Source: Clostridiaceae bacterium (GTDB taxonomy: Bacteria; Bacillota; Clostridia; Oscillospirales; Acutalibacteraceae). Taken from it: DNA of 64,000 nucleotides. Below the pieces are notes generated by a model. The model saw nothing but the letters and a program-made list of their open reading frames with translations. It did not search any database and had not been told where the DNA came from. A program made the position numbers and the translations under genes. Positions within the stretch are counted from its first letter, which is position 1; each line of letters opens with the position of its first letter. Of the stretch, positions 30,558-38,951 are shown piece by piece. The stretch covers positions 248,001 through 312,000 of the forward strand of contig JAETSR010000001.1 of the NCBI GenBank assembly GCA_021769555.1, given 5' to 3'.

Positions 30558-30977
30558 ATGACCGACGAAATAATCGAGCTCTCCTGTAACCTGGACGACA
30601 TGACCCCCGAGGACATAGGCTTTGCCATGGAGGCCCTGCTGGGCGCGGGCGCATTGGACGTGTTCACAACGGCAATCGGCATGAAAAAGTCCCGCCCGGG
30701 CACAATGCTGACGGTGCTCTGCAGGCCGGAGGACGGCGAGAAAATGGCCCGGCTGATGTTCAGGCACACTACGACCTTAGGCGTGAGGGAGACAAAATGC
30801 AGGCGCTATACCCTTGAGCGGAGCATAGCCGAGCGCGAGACGGAGTACGGCCCGGTGCGGGTAAAGGGCGCAAGGGGCTGGGGGGTCGAGAGGGAAAAGG
30901 CCGAGTACGAGGACCTGAGCAGGATTGCCCGGGAGCGCGGGCTGAGCCTTCGGGAGGCCCGTGAGCTCATCAAGTAA
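30558..30977 (+). CDS. Stand-alone LarC2-like nickel-insertion domain
   Basis: A 139-residue protein matching only the C-terminal half of LarC (DUF111): it begins IIELSCNLDDMTPEDIGFAMEALL and contains AIGMKKSRPGTMLTVLC and the TTLGVRETKCRR segment. LarC inserts nickel into the pincer cofactor in a CTP-dependent way. In Lactiplantibacillus plantarum the larC1 and larC2 frames are joined by programmed frameshifting. Here no LarC1 part exists upstream, since only 32 bases separate it from larB. It may function alone, with a distant LarC1, or in another process. AAAGGAGACGGCC precedes the start. Confidence 0.8.
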   Translation: MTDEIIELSCNLDDMTPEDIGFAMEALLGAGALDVFTTAIGMKKSRPGTMLTVLCRPEDGEKMARLMFRHTTTLGVRETKCRRYTLERSIAERETEYGPVRVKGARGWGVEREKAEYEDLSRIARERGLSLREARELIK

Positions 30978-31016
30978 AATCTTAAATTATATTTATAAAT
31001 TCAGGAGGTATTATTT

Positions 31017-31634
31017 ATGAAAGTACTGATGGTAAACGGAAGCCCCCATAAGGAGGGGAACACCTATATTGCCCTGCACGAGATGGAGAAGGTCTTCGAC
31101 AGCGAGGGCATTGAGACTGAGATTCTGCACATCGGCAATAAGGCCATACGGGGCTGTATCGGCTGCCGCAAATGCGGGGAGCTGGGGAAGTGCGTGTTTG
31201 ACGACGCGGTGAACGAGGCCGCGGAAAAATTTGCCGGGTGCGACGGCCTGGTGGTGGGGAGCCCGGTGTACTACGCCTCTGCGAACGCCACTCTGGTGGC
31301 GTTTCTCACCAGGCTCTTCTACAGCTGCCGCTGTGACAAGACCATGAAGGTGGGCGCGGCGGTGGCGGCGGCGAGAAGAGGGGGGCTCACGGCGACCTAT
31401 GACGAGCTGAATAAATTCTTTGCCATATCCGGTATGCCCATCGCCAGCGGCCAGTACTGGAACGGCATACACGGCCAGACCCCCGGGCAGGCCCTTGAGG
31501 ACGCCGAGGGCCTTCAGATGATGAGGACCTTAGCCCGGAACATGAGCTTTCTGATGAAGAGCATAGCCCTTGGCAGGGAAAAGTACGGCCTGCCGAAAAA
31601 CGAGCCCAAAGCCTATACAAACTTCGTGAGGTAA
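31017..31634 (+). CDS. Flavodoxin-fold NAD(P)H-dependent FMN reductase
   Basis: A 205-residue flavoprotein with the FMN-phosphate loop NGSPHKEGNTY near residue 7, a cysteine cluster GCIGCRKCGELGKC near 42 that is typical of iron-sulfur-flavoprotein-like relatives, and VVGSPVYYASANA near 79. It would transfer electrons from NAD(P)H, perhaps to quinones or azo compounds. Only the CIGCRKC part resembles a cluster site, so a bound Fe-S cluster is uncertain. AGGAGG precedes ATG 31017. It follows larC2 by 39 bases on the same strand. Confidence 0.85.
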   Translation: MKVLMVNGSPHKEGNTYIALHEMEKVFDSEGIETEILHIGNKAIRGCIGCRKCGELGKCVFDDAVNEAAEKFAGCDGLVVGSPVYYASANATLVAFLTRLFYSCRCDKTMKVGAAVAAARRGGLTATYDELNKFFAISGMPIASGQYWNGIHGQTPGQALEDAEGLQMMRTLARNMSFLMKSIALGREKYGLPKNEPKAYTNFVR

Positions 31635-31649
31635 ATTTCACTGTAAGGC

Positions 31650-31678
31650 TTGCAAAATCCCGCCGGTTCGTGTATGAT
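31650..31678 (+). promoter_or_regulatory. Promoter of the chemoreceptor gene
   Basis: TTGCAA (31650-31655), 17 bases, TATGAT (31673-31678). Confidence 0.6.
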
Positions 31679-31740
31679 AGTATTATTACGCACTCCGCCG
31701 CGGAGCATAGCCGGCGGATGAAAGAAAGGATTTTTAAGCT

Positions 31741-33390
31741 ATGGGAAAGAGTATCAAACGGTCGATAGCCATAAGGGTGGCTTTCGCACTGGCCGCAATG
31801 CTGCTGTTCAGCTTTATCACTACGGCAAACACCTTCAAAATCCAGGGGACCCAGGAGCAGGCCCAGCAGGCCAGCGCCCTTCTGGACCGGGCACAGAAGG
31901 CGGAGGCCGCCCACTATAAGTGGTCGCAGAACCTTTCAAGCGCCCTGTACGCCGGGACGGAGTTCACCGGCAGCACGGACCCCACGGGCTGTGTATTAGG
32001 CCAGTGGCTCTACGGCGAGGCGGGCACTGAGGACGAGACGGTGCTTGCTCTGCGCTCGAAGCTTGAGCCCCTGCATAAGGAGCTGCACCAGTCGGCTACA
32101 TATGTGCTCGACATGCACAAGACCGACCCGAAGGCCGCCCAGGAGTACTATCAGCAGACCATCGGCGGGAACCTCTCCACTCTTGTGGGGTATCTGGACC
32201 AGGTGGTGGAGCAGGGGACAATCCTTCGGGACAACACCCAGGAGACCATGGAGAGCACCACTGTGATGATGCAGATAACCACCGGCGTCTGCCTGCTGCT
32301 GGCGCTGGTATGCCTTATCAGCCTTATCTACTACGTATTCACCCGGGCCATTGACCCGATAGTCGCCATAAGCAATAGCAGCACGGTGCTGCAGGAGGGG
32401 CGGCTGAACCTTGAGCTTGAGTACACCTCCAAAAATGAGCTTGGCAGGCTTGCGGACATTTTAAGGGGGTCCCTGGCCACAATCAACGGCTATGTCTCGG
32501 ACATCAACCGCATTATGGGGGAGCTGTCGAAGGGCAACTTCAACGTAAGCACCTCCGAGGACTATATCGGCGACTTTGCCAGCATTCAGACCTCCATCGA
32601 GAGCCTGACGGCGACCCTTTCAAACGCCATGGGGCTTATCAACCAGTCTGAAATGAGGATATCGGGCAACGCCGAGCAGCTCTCAAGCTCCGCCCAGTCC
32701 CTGGCCCAGGGGGCCACTGAGCAGGCCAGCTCCGTGGAGGAGCTCTATGCCACGCTGGACGGGGTTTCAAGGAGCGCCCAGAACAACGTCCAGACGGCGG
32801 CCGAGGCCCAGGAGCGGGCCCGCCGCACAGGGGAGCAGGTTGCCCAGAGCGAGGAGAAGATGGAGCAGATGGTGTCCGCAATGCAGGACGTGAGCACATC
32901 CTCGGAGCAGATAGGCCAGATAATCACAACCATACAGAACATCGCCTTCCAGACCAATATCCTTGCCCTGAACGCGGCTGTTGAGGCGGCGAGGGCAGGT
33001 GAGGCCGGCAAGGGCTTTGCCGTGGTGGCCGACGAGGTGCGCAGGCTTGCGGCCCAGTCCGACGAGGCGGCGGCGGCCACAACTGAGCTTATAGACAACT
33101 GCGTGTCCGCGGCGAGCAGGGGCAGCGGGATAGTGGCAGAGGTCTCGGCGGCGCTGGAAGAGACGATGGAGCTGGTGAGCAGGTCCAACGAGGACATCGG
33201 GGTTATAGCGGACGCTGTGCGGGGTGAGGCAGAGGCGATTGCGCAGGTTACTGAGGGTATCGGGCAGATATCGGCGGTTGTGCAGACGAACTCGGCCAGC
33301 AGCGAGGAGTCGGCGGCGGTGAGCTCGGAGCTGTTTGCGCAGGCCAAGAATTTGAGGGAGCAGACCAGCCGGTTCAGGCTGAAAGAGTAA
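31741..33390 (+). CDS. Methyl-accepting chemotaxis protein with CZB-like sensor
   Basis: A 549-residue chemoreceptor: TM1 about 12-28, an extracytoplasmic domain 30-175, TM2 about 178-202, HAMP 203-260, and a signalling hairpin whose tip has [34 protein letters not shown] near 400. The extracytoplasmic domain carries [17 protein letters not shown] near 84 and PLHKELHQ near 107, the His/Cys/His spacing of the CZB zinc-binding domain, which senses redox or hypochlorite in other chemoreceptors. No chemotaxis kinase or flagellar gene is in the window, so the output partner is elsewhere. AAAGGA precedes ATG 31741. Confidence 0.9.
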   Translation: MGKSIKRSIAIRVAFALAAMLLFSFITTANTFKIQGTQEQAQQASALLDRAQKAEAAHYKWSQNLSSALYAGTEFTGSTDPTGCVLGQWLYGEAGTEDETVLALRSKLEPLHKELHQSATYVLDMHKTDPKAAQEYYQQTIGGNLSTLVGYLDQVVEQGTILRDNTQETMESTTVMMQITTGVCLLLALVCLISLIYYVFTRAIDPIVAISNSSTVLQEGRLNLELEYTSKNELGRLADILRGSLATINGYVSDINRIMGELSKGNFNVSTSEDYIGDFASIQTSIESLTATLSNAMGLINQSEMRISGNAEQLSSSAQSLAQGATEQASSVEELYATLDGVSRSAQNNVQTAAEAQERARRTGEQVAQSEEKMEQMVSAMQDVSTSSEQIGQIITTIQNIAFQTNILALNAAVEAARAGEAGKGFAVVADEVRRLAAQSDEAAAATTELIDNCVSAASRGSGIVAEVSAALEETMELVSRSNEDIGVIADAVRGEAEAIAQVTEGIGQISAVVQTNSASSEESAAVSSELFAQAKNLREQTSRFRLKE

Positions 33391-33600
33391 AAGTTTCGTC
33401 AACCTTTTCTAAAGGTTGCGGGGTTTGGGGCAGAGCCCCGGGGTTTTTGTGGGCATGGCGCCGCCGGCGCCTTTTGCCCACCCACCCGCCCTAAGGGACT
33501 AAAGGGGGCTCCGCCCCCTTTGACCCCGCTGGGCTTCGCCCCAGACCCTTGGGTTGCGCGCTGGCCTTCGGGCTATGCGCTGGCCTTCGGGCTACGCCAG
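33388..33600 (+). repeat. Palindromic repeats in the 33391-33787 gene-free stretch
   Basis: Holds the intergenic element AAAAGTTTCGTCAACCTTTT with AACCTTTTCTAAAGGTT hairpin and GGGGCAGAGCCCC, further GC palindromes (GGCGCCGCCGGCGCC, GGGGGCTCCGCCCCC, TGGGCTTCGCCCCA) and a direct 21-base repeat unit GCGCTGGCCTTCGGGCTATGC at about 33558-33600. No gene was found in it. Confidence 0.65.
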
Positions 33601-33602
33601 AA

Positions 33603-33637
33603 AGAGAACACCCGCTTATGCGGGTGTTCTCTTTTTG
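33603..33637 (+). terminator. Terminator before the ABC exporter operon
   Basis: AGAGAACACCCGC pairs with GCGGGTGTTCTCT, followed by TTTTG. Confidence 0.85.
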
Positions 33638-33710
33638 AGCCCACTCCTAAACCTATTTATAAAAACTTTACAACCTATCAAAAACTTCTTAAAATTCTTT
33701 ATAAAAGGGG

Positions 33711-33739
33711 TAGAAAAAACCGAAAACCTGTGCTATAAT
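33711..33739 (+). promoter_or_regulatory. Promoter of the ABC exporter-MATE operon
   Basis: TAGAAA (33711-33716), 17 bases, extended TGC-TATAAT (33734-33739). Confidence 0.6.
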
Positions 33740-33787
33740 ACTAGCTTGTGAGACAAAGCAAAATGACGAAAAAAGGAGGAAAACAGC

Positions 33788-35566
33788 GTGATTTTCGGCA
33801 GGCATATGAACCGGTACTACCTGAAGTTCGCCCCGCTGCTCCTGATGGGCCTCGGCGCCCTCATAGCAGTGGACTACTTCCAGCTGGTGATACCGAACCT
33901 CTACCAAATGGTGATAAACGGCGTGAACCAGGGGTTCGTGGAGGTGGACGGACAGACTGTGCCGTTCGACATGAGCTTCCTGCTTGACAGGGTATGTATG
34001 CCAATGGTCCTGGTGATTCTTGTGATAGTCGGCGGACGCTTCTTCTGGAGGCTCTGCTTCATGGGCAGCGCCATAAGGCTTGAGGCTGACCTTCGCAACC
34101 GCATGTTTGACAACTGCAAGAATTTGAGCCGTGAGTTCTACCAGGAGAACAAGGTGGGCAACCTGATGAGCCTTTTCACCAACGACCTGGACACCGTGCA
34201 GGACTGCTTCGGCTGGGGCGTGCTGATGTTCTTCGACGCGTTCTTTATGGGGGGCATGGCCATAGTGAAAATGTGGAACATGAACCCTCTTCTGACGGGC
34301 CTGTCCATGATACCCATGGTCTTTCTCCTTTGCTGCGCCACCATAATCGGCCGCAAGATGATGGAGCGCTGGGAGATACGCCAGGAGGCCTTCTCAAAGC
34401 TCTCGGACTTCTCTCAGGAGAGCTTTTCCGGCATTGCCGTCATCAAGGCCTTCGTGAAGGAGGCAAAGGAGCTCTTAGCCTTCAAGGAGCTGAATAAGGA
34501 GAACGAGATAGCCAACATCAACCACACAAAAATATCCGTGCTCTTCAGGATATTCGTGTCCCTGTTTATAGAGAGCGTTATCTGCGTTATCCTGGGCTAT
34601 GGCGGCTACCTTGTGTATAACGGCGTGTTCAACGCCGGCCAGCTGGTGGAGTTCATCGGCTACTTCAACGCGGTAATCTGGCCCATCATGGCCGTGGGTG
34701 AGCTTATCGACATGACATCAAGGGGCCAGGCCAGCATGAACCGGGTCAGCGAGCTTTTGGACGCCGCGCCCACGGTTGTGGATAAGCCCGGCGCGAAGCC
34801 CCTTGAGCAGGTGAAGGGGGGCATAGAGTTCCGGCACCTGAGCTTCAAGTACCCAGACGGTGAGTACGACGCCCTCACTGACGTGAGCTTTAAGATTGAG
34901 CCCGGGGAGAACGTGGGCCTTGTAGGCAAGACCGGCTCCGGGAAGACAACCCTTGTGGACCTGATACTGCGTACATACAACGTCCCCGACGGCACCCTCT
35001 TTATCGACGGACACGACGTGAACGAGATAACCATCCGCTCCCTTCGGGACGGCTGCTCATATGTGCCCCAGGACAACTTCCTGTTCTCCGACACCATCGA
35101 GCACAATATCGCCTTCGGCGTGGACGACTACGACGACAAGGCAATCACCCAGTACGCGAAATTGGCCGACATAGCAAACGACATCAAGAAGTTCCAGCAC
35201 GGCTACCATACGGTGCTGGGGGAGCGGGGGGTCACTGTCTCCGGCGGGCAGAAGCAGCGTATCTCCATTGCGCGTGCCCTTATGAAGAACGCCCCCATAC
35301 TTATCCTGGACGACTCAGTGTCAGCCGTTGACACCAAGACCGAGCGCTCAATACTGGGCAACCTCAGAGAGACCCGGGCGGGGAAGACCACGATACTAAT
35401 CGCCCACCGTATCTCCACCATCGAGCAGATGGACAAGGTGCTCTTTATCGACGAGGGCAGGCTTGTGGCGGCGGGCACCCATGAGGAGCTATACAGGACC
35501 TGCCCGGAGTATACAAAGATGGTAGACCTGCAAAAGCTTGACGAGGAGGGTGAAACTAATGCGTGA
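33788..35566 (+). CDS. ABC exporter half-transporter, degenerate-site subunit
   Basis: A 592-residue type IV ABC exporter: six helices in 1-310, then a nucleotide-binding domain with Walker A GKTGSGKTT near 379, signature VSGGQKQ near 483 and Walker B ILILDDSVSAVD near 505. The residue after the Walker B aspartate is aspartate instead of the catalytic glutamate, while the next gene has DEATANID. This is the asymmetry of heterodimeric exporters such as TM287/288 and BmrCD. GTG 33788 follows AAAGGAGG. It overlaps the second subunit by eight bases. Drug or lipid-like substrates are typical. Confidence 0.92.
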   Translation: MIFGRHMNRYYLKFAPLLLMGLGALIAVDYFQLVIPNLYQMVINGVNQGFVEVDGQTVPFDMSFLLDRVCMPMVLVILVIVGGRFFWRLCFMGSAIRLEADLRNRMFDNCKNLSREFYQENKVGNLMSLFTNDLDTVQDCFGWGVLMFFDAFFMGGMAIVKMWNMNPLLTGLSMIPMVFLLCCATIIGRKMMERWEIRQEAFSKLSDFSQESFSGIAVIKAFVKEAKELLAFKELNKENEIANINHTKISVLFRIFVSLFIESVICVILGYGGYLVYNGVFNAGQLVEFIGYFNAVIWPIMAVGELIDMTSRGQASMNRVSELLDAAPTVVDKPGAKPLEQVKGGIEFRHLSFKYPDGEYDALTDVSFKIEPGENVGLVGKTGSGKTTLVDLILRTYNVPDGTLFIDGHDVNEITIRSLRDGCSYVPQDNFLFSDTIEHNIAFGVDDYDDKAITQYAKLADIANDIKKFQHGYHTVLGERGVTVSGGQKQRISIARALMKNAPILILDDSVSAVDTKTERSILGNLRETRAGKTTILIAHRISTIEQMDKVLFIDEGRLVAAGTHEELYRTCPEYTKMVDLQKLDEEGETNA

Positions 35567-37442
35567 ATATCTTCCCGTACTTATAGTGGGCGGCATAATC
35601 GGCCTGTTCTCCCTGGCGTTTCTGACAGCCTACTTTGTGGCCCGGCGCAAAAATGTCCTTGAGAACCGGGAGCGGAACATGCCGGACTCGGAGATAATCC
35701 GGAGGCTTTTAGCCTACGCCAAGCCCTACAAAATGCAGTTCGTGCTGGTGTTCTTCGTTATGCTGCTGTCCATAGGCTACGAGGTCATATCCCCCCTGCT
35801 TGTGGGCCATATCGAGGAGACCGTTGTTGGGGACTTTGAAATGAGCTACCTTCTGAGCGTGGTGGGCGGCTATGTGGCTGTGCTGCTGGTGTCCCTTCTG
35901 TGCACATATATCCAGGCCATGGTCCTGCAGAGGGTGGGGCAGAAGATTCTCTCGGCCATGCGCGAGGACGTGTTCACCCACATCGAAAGCCTTTCCCACG
36001 AGCAGCTGAACAATATCCCTGTGGGGAAGCTCGTCACAAGGGTGAGCAACGACCCCAACGCCATATCCTTCATGTTCACAAATATCATTGTTACCCTGGC
36101 AAAGAATGTCATGGTGATATTCGGGGTGCTGGCGGCAATGCTCATGCTAAACTACCTTCTGACCCTGATGGTCCTGTGCTTCGTGCCATTCGTGGTGCTC
36201 TTTACAATTATATTCAGAAAGTTCTCCCGCTCGGTGCACCTGAGGGTGAACGACGCCACCACTGACCTGAACACCTATCTCTCGGAGAACCTTTCAGGCA
36301 TAAAGATAACCCAGATTTTCAATCAGGAGCAGCGGAAAATGCAGGACTTTTTACAGCGCTCCAAGACCCTGCAAAATGCCAAGCGCAGCCGCATGTTCGT
36401 CTTCGGCATTTTCCAGCCCATGGTGTATATGCTCTATATCTCCTCGGTGCTCTGCCTTTTGTACCTGGGGGGCAAGGGCTATATCGGGAACTGGACGGTC
36501 TTCGGGCAGGTGATGTCCAGCGGGGTTATAGTCTCCTTCTATATGTATATCTCAAAATTCTTCAACCCCATCCAGCAGCTTGCGGAGCAGTTCGACATGC
36601 TCCAGCGGTCCTTCGCCGCGGCTGAGAAGATTTTCACCGTCATGGACATGGCGCCGGAGGTGGTGGACACGCCCAATGCCCGGGAGCTTACGGACATCAA
36701 GGGTGAGATAGAGTTCCGTGACGTATGGTTCGCCTATAACCCCGGGGAGTGGGTCCTAAAGGGCGTGAGCTTTCATATAGACCCCAGGGAGACCGTGGCC
36801 TTTGTGGGCTCCACGGGCTCGGGCAAATCCACGATACTGTCCCTTATCTGCCGGAACTATGACATACAAAAAGGCCAGATACTTATAGACGGCATTGATA
36901 TTAAAGATATCAAAATAGCGTCCCTCCGCAGGCACTTCGGACAGATGTTGCAGGACGTGTTCCTGTTCTCGGGGACCATCAGGAGCAATATCGTCCTGCG
37001 GGACGATTTCCCCGAGGAGGACATAAAGCAGGCCTGCGAGTACGTGAACGCCGACAAGTTTATCTACCGCTTAGACAACGGCCTGGACGAGGTAGTCCGG
37101 GAGCGGGGCAACAACTTCTCCGCCGGCCAGCGGCAGCTTCTGAGCTTTGCCCGCACCATACTGCACAAGCCCGCGGTGATGATTCTGGACGAGGCCACGG
37201 CAAATATTGACACTGAGACTGAGCTGCTGATACAGGACTCCCTTGAGAAGATGAAGAACATCGGCACCATGCTCATTGTGGCCCACAGGCTCTCCACTAT
37301 ACAGCACGCGGACAATATCATCCTGCTGTCACATGGGGAGATTTTGGAGCAGGGGACCCACCAGGAGCTGCTGCATAAGAAGGGGAGGTACTATAACCTC
37401 TATACCTTACAGTATAATAAGGAGCAGCTGCAGAAGGCGTGA
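35559..37442 (+). CDS. ABC exporter half-transporter, consensus-site subunit
   Basis: A 627-residue partner of the preceding subunit. It has an extra N-terminal helix (MREYLPVLIVGGIIGLFSLA, residues 1-28) before the six-helix core (about 45-345), then Walker A GSTGSGKST near 417, signature FSAGQRQ and canonical Walker B VMILDEATANID near 541. ATG 35559 is chosen for the GAGGAGGGTG site just upstream and overlaps the first subunit by eight bases. It supplies the hydrolysing residues. A MATE gene follows 22 bases later. Confidence 0.92.
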   Translation: MREYLPVLIVGGIIGLFSLAFLTAYFVARRKNVLENRERNMPDSEIIRRLLAYAKPYKMQFVLVFFVMLLSIGYEVISPLLVGHIEETVVGDFEMSYLLSVVGGYVAVLLVSLLCTYIQAMVLQRVGQKILSAMREDVFTHIESLSHEQLNNIPVGKLVTRVSNDPNAISFMFTNIIVTLAKNVMVIFGVLAAMLMLNYLLTLMVLCFVPFVVLFTIIFRKFSRSVHLRVNDATTDLNTYLSENLSGIKITQIFNQEQRKMQDFLQRSKTLQNAKRSRMFVFGIFQPMVYMLYISSVLCLLYLGGKGYIGNWTVFGQVMSSGVIVSFYMYISKFFNPIQQLAEQFDMLQRSFAAAEKIFTVMDMAPEVVDTPNARELTDIKGEIEFRDVWFAYNPGEWVLKGVSFHIDPRETVAFVGSTGSGKSTILSLICRNYDIQKGQILIDGIDIKDIKIASLRRHFGQMLQDVFLFSGTIRSNIVLRDDFPEEDIKQACEYVNADKFIYRLDNGLDEVVRERGNNFSAGQRQLLSFARTILHKPAVMILDEATANIDTETELLIQDSLEKMKNIGTMLIVAHRLSTIQHADNIILLSHGEILEQGTHQELLHKKGRYYNLYTLQYNKEQLQKA

Positions 37443-37464
37443 TGACATTGAGGAGGGGACAGAC

Positions 37465-38832
37465 ATGGAGGCAAAAAAACGCGCTGAGCTGGACATGACC
37501 CGGGGGGAGCCCGCAAAGCTCCTGATACTCTTCGCCATACCCATGTGGATTGGCGGGATATTCCAGCTGATGTACAATTTGGTGGACACCATCGTGGTGG
37601 GCAGGTTCGTGAGCATAGACGCCCTGGCGGCCATCGGCGCGGCGGCGTCCACGAGCATGTTCATAATGTTCATGGGCAACGGGCTTACAAACGGCCTGTC
37701 TATAATCGTGTCCCAGGCCGAGGGGGCCAAGCAGGAGGCGCGGCTCAAAAAGGCCGTGGCCCACGCGGTGTACATGGTGCTGGGGGGCGGCCTGATACTG
37801 GGGGTCCTGTCCTTCTTCGGGGCGAGGCCCTTAATGGAGCTGTTGGGCGCGCCGGAGAACATCATCGACCAGTCGGTATTGTACGTACAGATAACCGGCG
37901 GGCTGACCATGGCGGTCATGCTGGCAAACGGCCTGACCTCTGTGCTCCGGGCCATCGGGGACTCGAAGACCCCCCTGTACTTTCTCATCTTCGGCTGTAT
38001 ACTAAATATCGGCCTGGACCTGCTGTTCGTGCTGGGATTCAAGGGGGGCGTGGCAGGGGTCGCCTTCGCCACGGTGCTCTCCCAGCTGGTTTCGGCGGTG
38101 CTCTGCGCGTTTTATATGACAAAGCGGCATAAGCGGCTGATACCGGATAGGGAGGCCTGGGCCCTTGATAAGGCCATGATAAAGGAGTACCTATCCATAG
38201 GCCTGCCAATGTGCGCCCAGAGCGGGGTGCTCTGCGTGGGGATGTTCGTGATAACGGCGGTGATAAACTCCTTCGGCTCGGACATCGTGGCGGCCTATAC
38301 GGTGGGCGGCAAGGTGGAGCAGCTGGCGACAATCTCCTTCTCAAACGTGGCCTTCTCCTTCTCGGTGTACGCCGGGCAGAACTTTGGGGCAAAGAAGTTC
38401 GGGCGGATAAAGGAGGGCCTGAAGAAGGGGCTTTTGATAGTGTGCGGGCTGTCGGTGGTGTCCACGGCGGTCATGCTGATATTCGCAAGGCCCCTGGCGC
38501 TGGTGTTCATGGAGGGGCCCAGCGAGTATGTGCTTGAGGCGGCGGTGAGCATGGTGCGGATAGAGGCGCTGTTCTTCTGGGCGCTGGGGGGAATCTGGAC
38601 GGTGAACTCGGCGCTGAGAGGGATGGGGAAGGTGAAGGCGACTCTGGTTTCCAGCATAGTTGAGCTGGTGGTGAAGATAGGGGGGTCGGTGCTATTGCCA
38701 ATATGGATGGGCTACACCGGAATCTGGATATCCGCGCCAATCGGCTGGGTGCTGGGGATGGCGCCCTCCCTGTTTATCTTATTGAGGTGGATTGCGAAGC
38801 AGGACGCGTGTGAAGCCGACTTCACGAAGTGA
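37465..38832 (+). CDS. MATE-family efflux transporter
   Basis: A 455-residue multidrug and toxin extrusion antiporter with twelve helices in two halves; the starts of the halves are recognisable as LILFAIPMWIGGIFQLMYNLVDTIVVG (only the first part is family-typical) and EYLSIGLPMCAQSGVLCVGM. It expels cationic or organic compounds using Na+ or H+. ATG 37465 follows GAGGAGGGG, 22 bases behind the ABC exporter pair, so one transcript carries two efflux systems. A second MATE gene is at 52311-53639. Confidence 0.92.
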   Translation: MEAKKRAELDMTRGEPAKLLILFAIPMWIGGIFQLMYNLVDTIVVGRFVSIDALAAIGAAASTSMFIMFMGNGLTNGLSIIVSQAEGAKQEARLKKAVAHAVYMVLGGGLILGVLSFFGARPLMELLGAPENIIDQSVLYVQITGGLTMAVMLANGLTSVLRAIGDSKTPLYFLIFGCILNIGLDLLFVLGFKGGVAGVAFATVLSQLVSAVLCAFYMTKRHKRLIPDREAWALDKAMIKEYLSIGLPMCAQSGVLCVGMFVITAVINSFGSDIVAAYTVGGKVEQLATISFSNVAFSFSVYAGQNFGAKKFGRIKEGLKKGLLIVCGLSVVSTAVMLIFARPLALVFMEGPSEYVLEAAVSMVRIEALFFWALGGIWTVNSALRGMGKVKATLVSSIVELVVKIGGSVLLPIWMGYTGIWISAPIGWVLGMAPSLFILLRWIAKQDACEADFTK

Positions 38833-38915
38833 AGTCGCAGAGTTTCGCATAGCGAAACTCTTGTGCGTCTAGGCCCCTTCCGAGGGTTTGGGGCGAGGAG
38901 CCCCAAGGTCTAAAA
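38830..38915 (+). repeat. Palindromic intergenic repeat after the MATE gene
   Basis: GAAGTCGCAGAGTTTCGCATAG with hairpin AGAGTTTCGCATAGCGAAACTCT, then GGGTTTGGGGCGAGGAGCCCC. Confidence 0.55.
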
Positions 38916-38916
38916 A

Positions 38917-38949
38917 GAAGGGGATGAGCGAAAGCCCATCCCCCTTTAA
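38917..38949. terminator. Terminator shared by MATE and NhaC genes
   Basis: AAGGGGATG pairs with CATCCCCCTTT around GAGCGAAAGC. Confidence 0.75.
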
Positions 38950-38951
38950 TA

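Noticed and set aside
31011-31472. Minus-strand frame opposite the flavodoxin-fold gene
   Set aside because: No ribosome site or motif; the plus strand encodes a recognisable flavoprotein.
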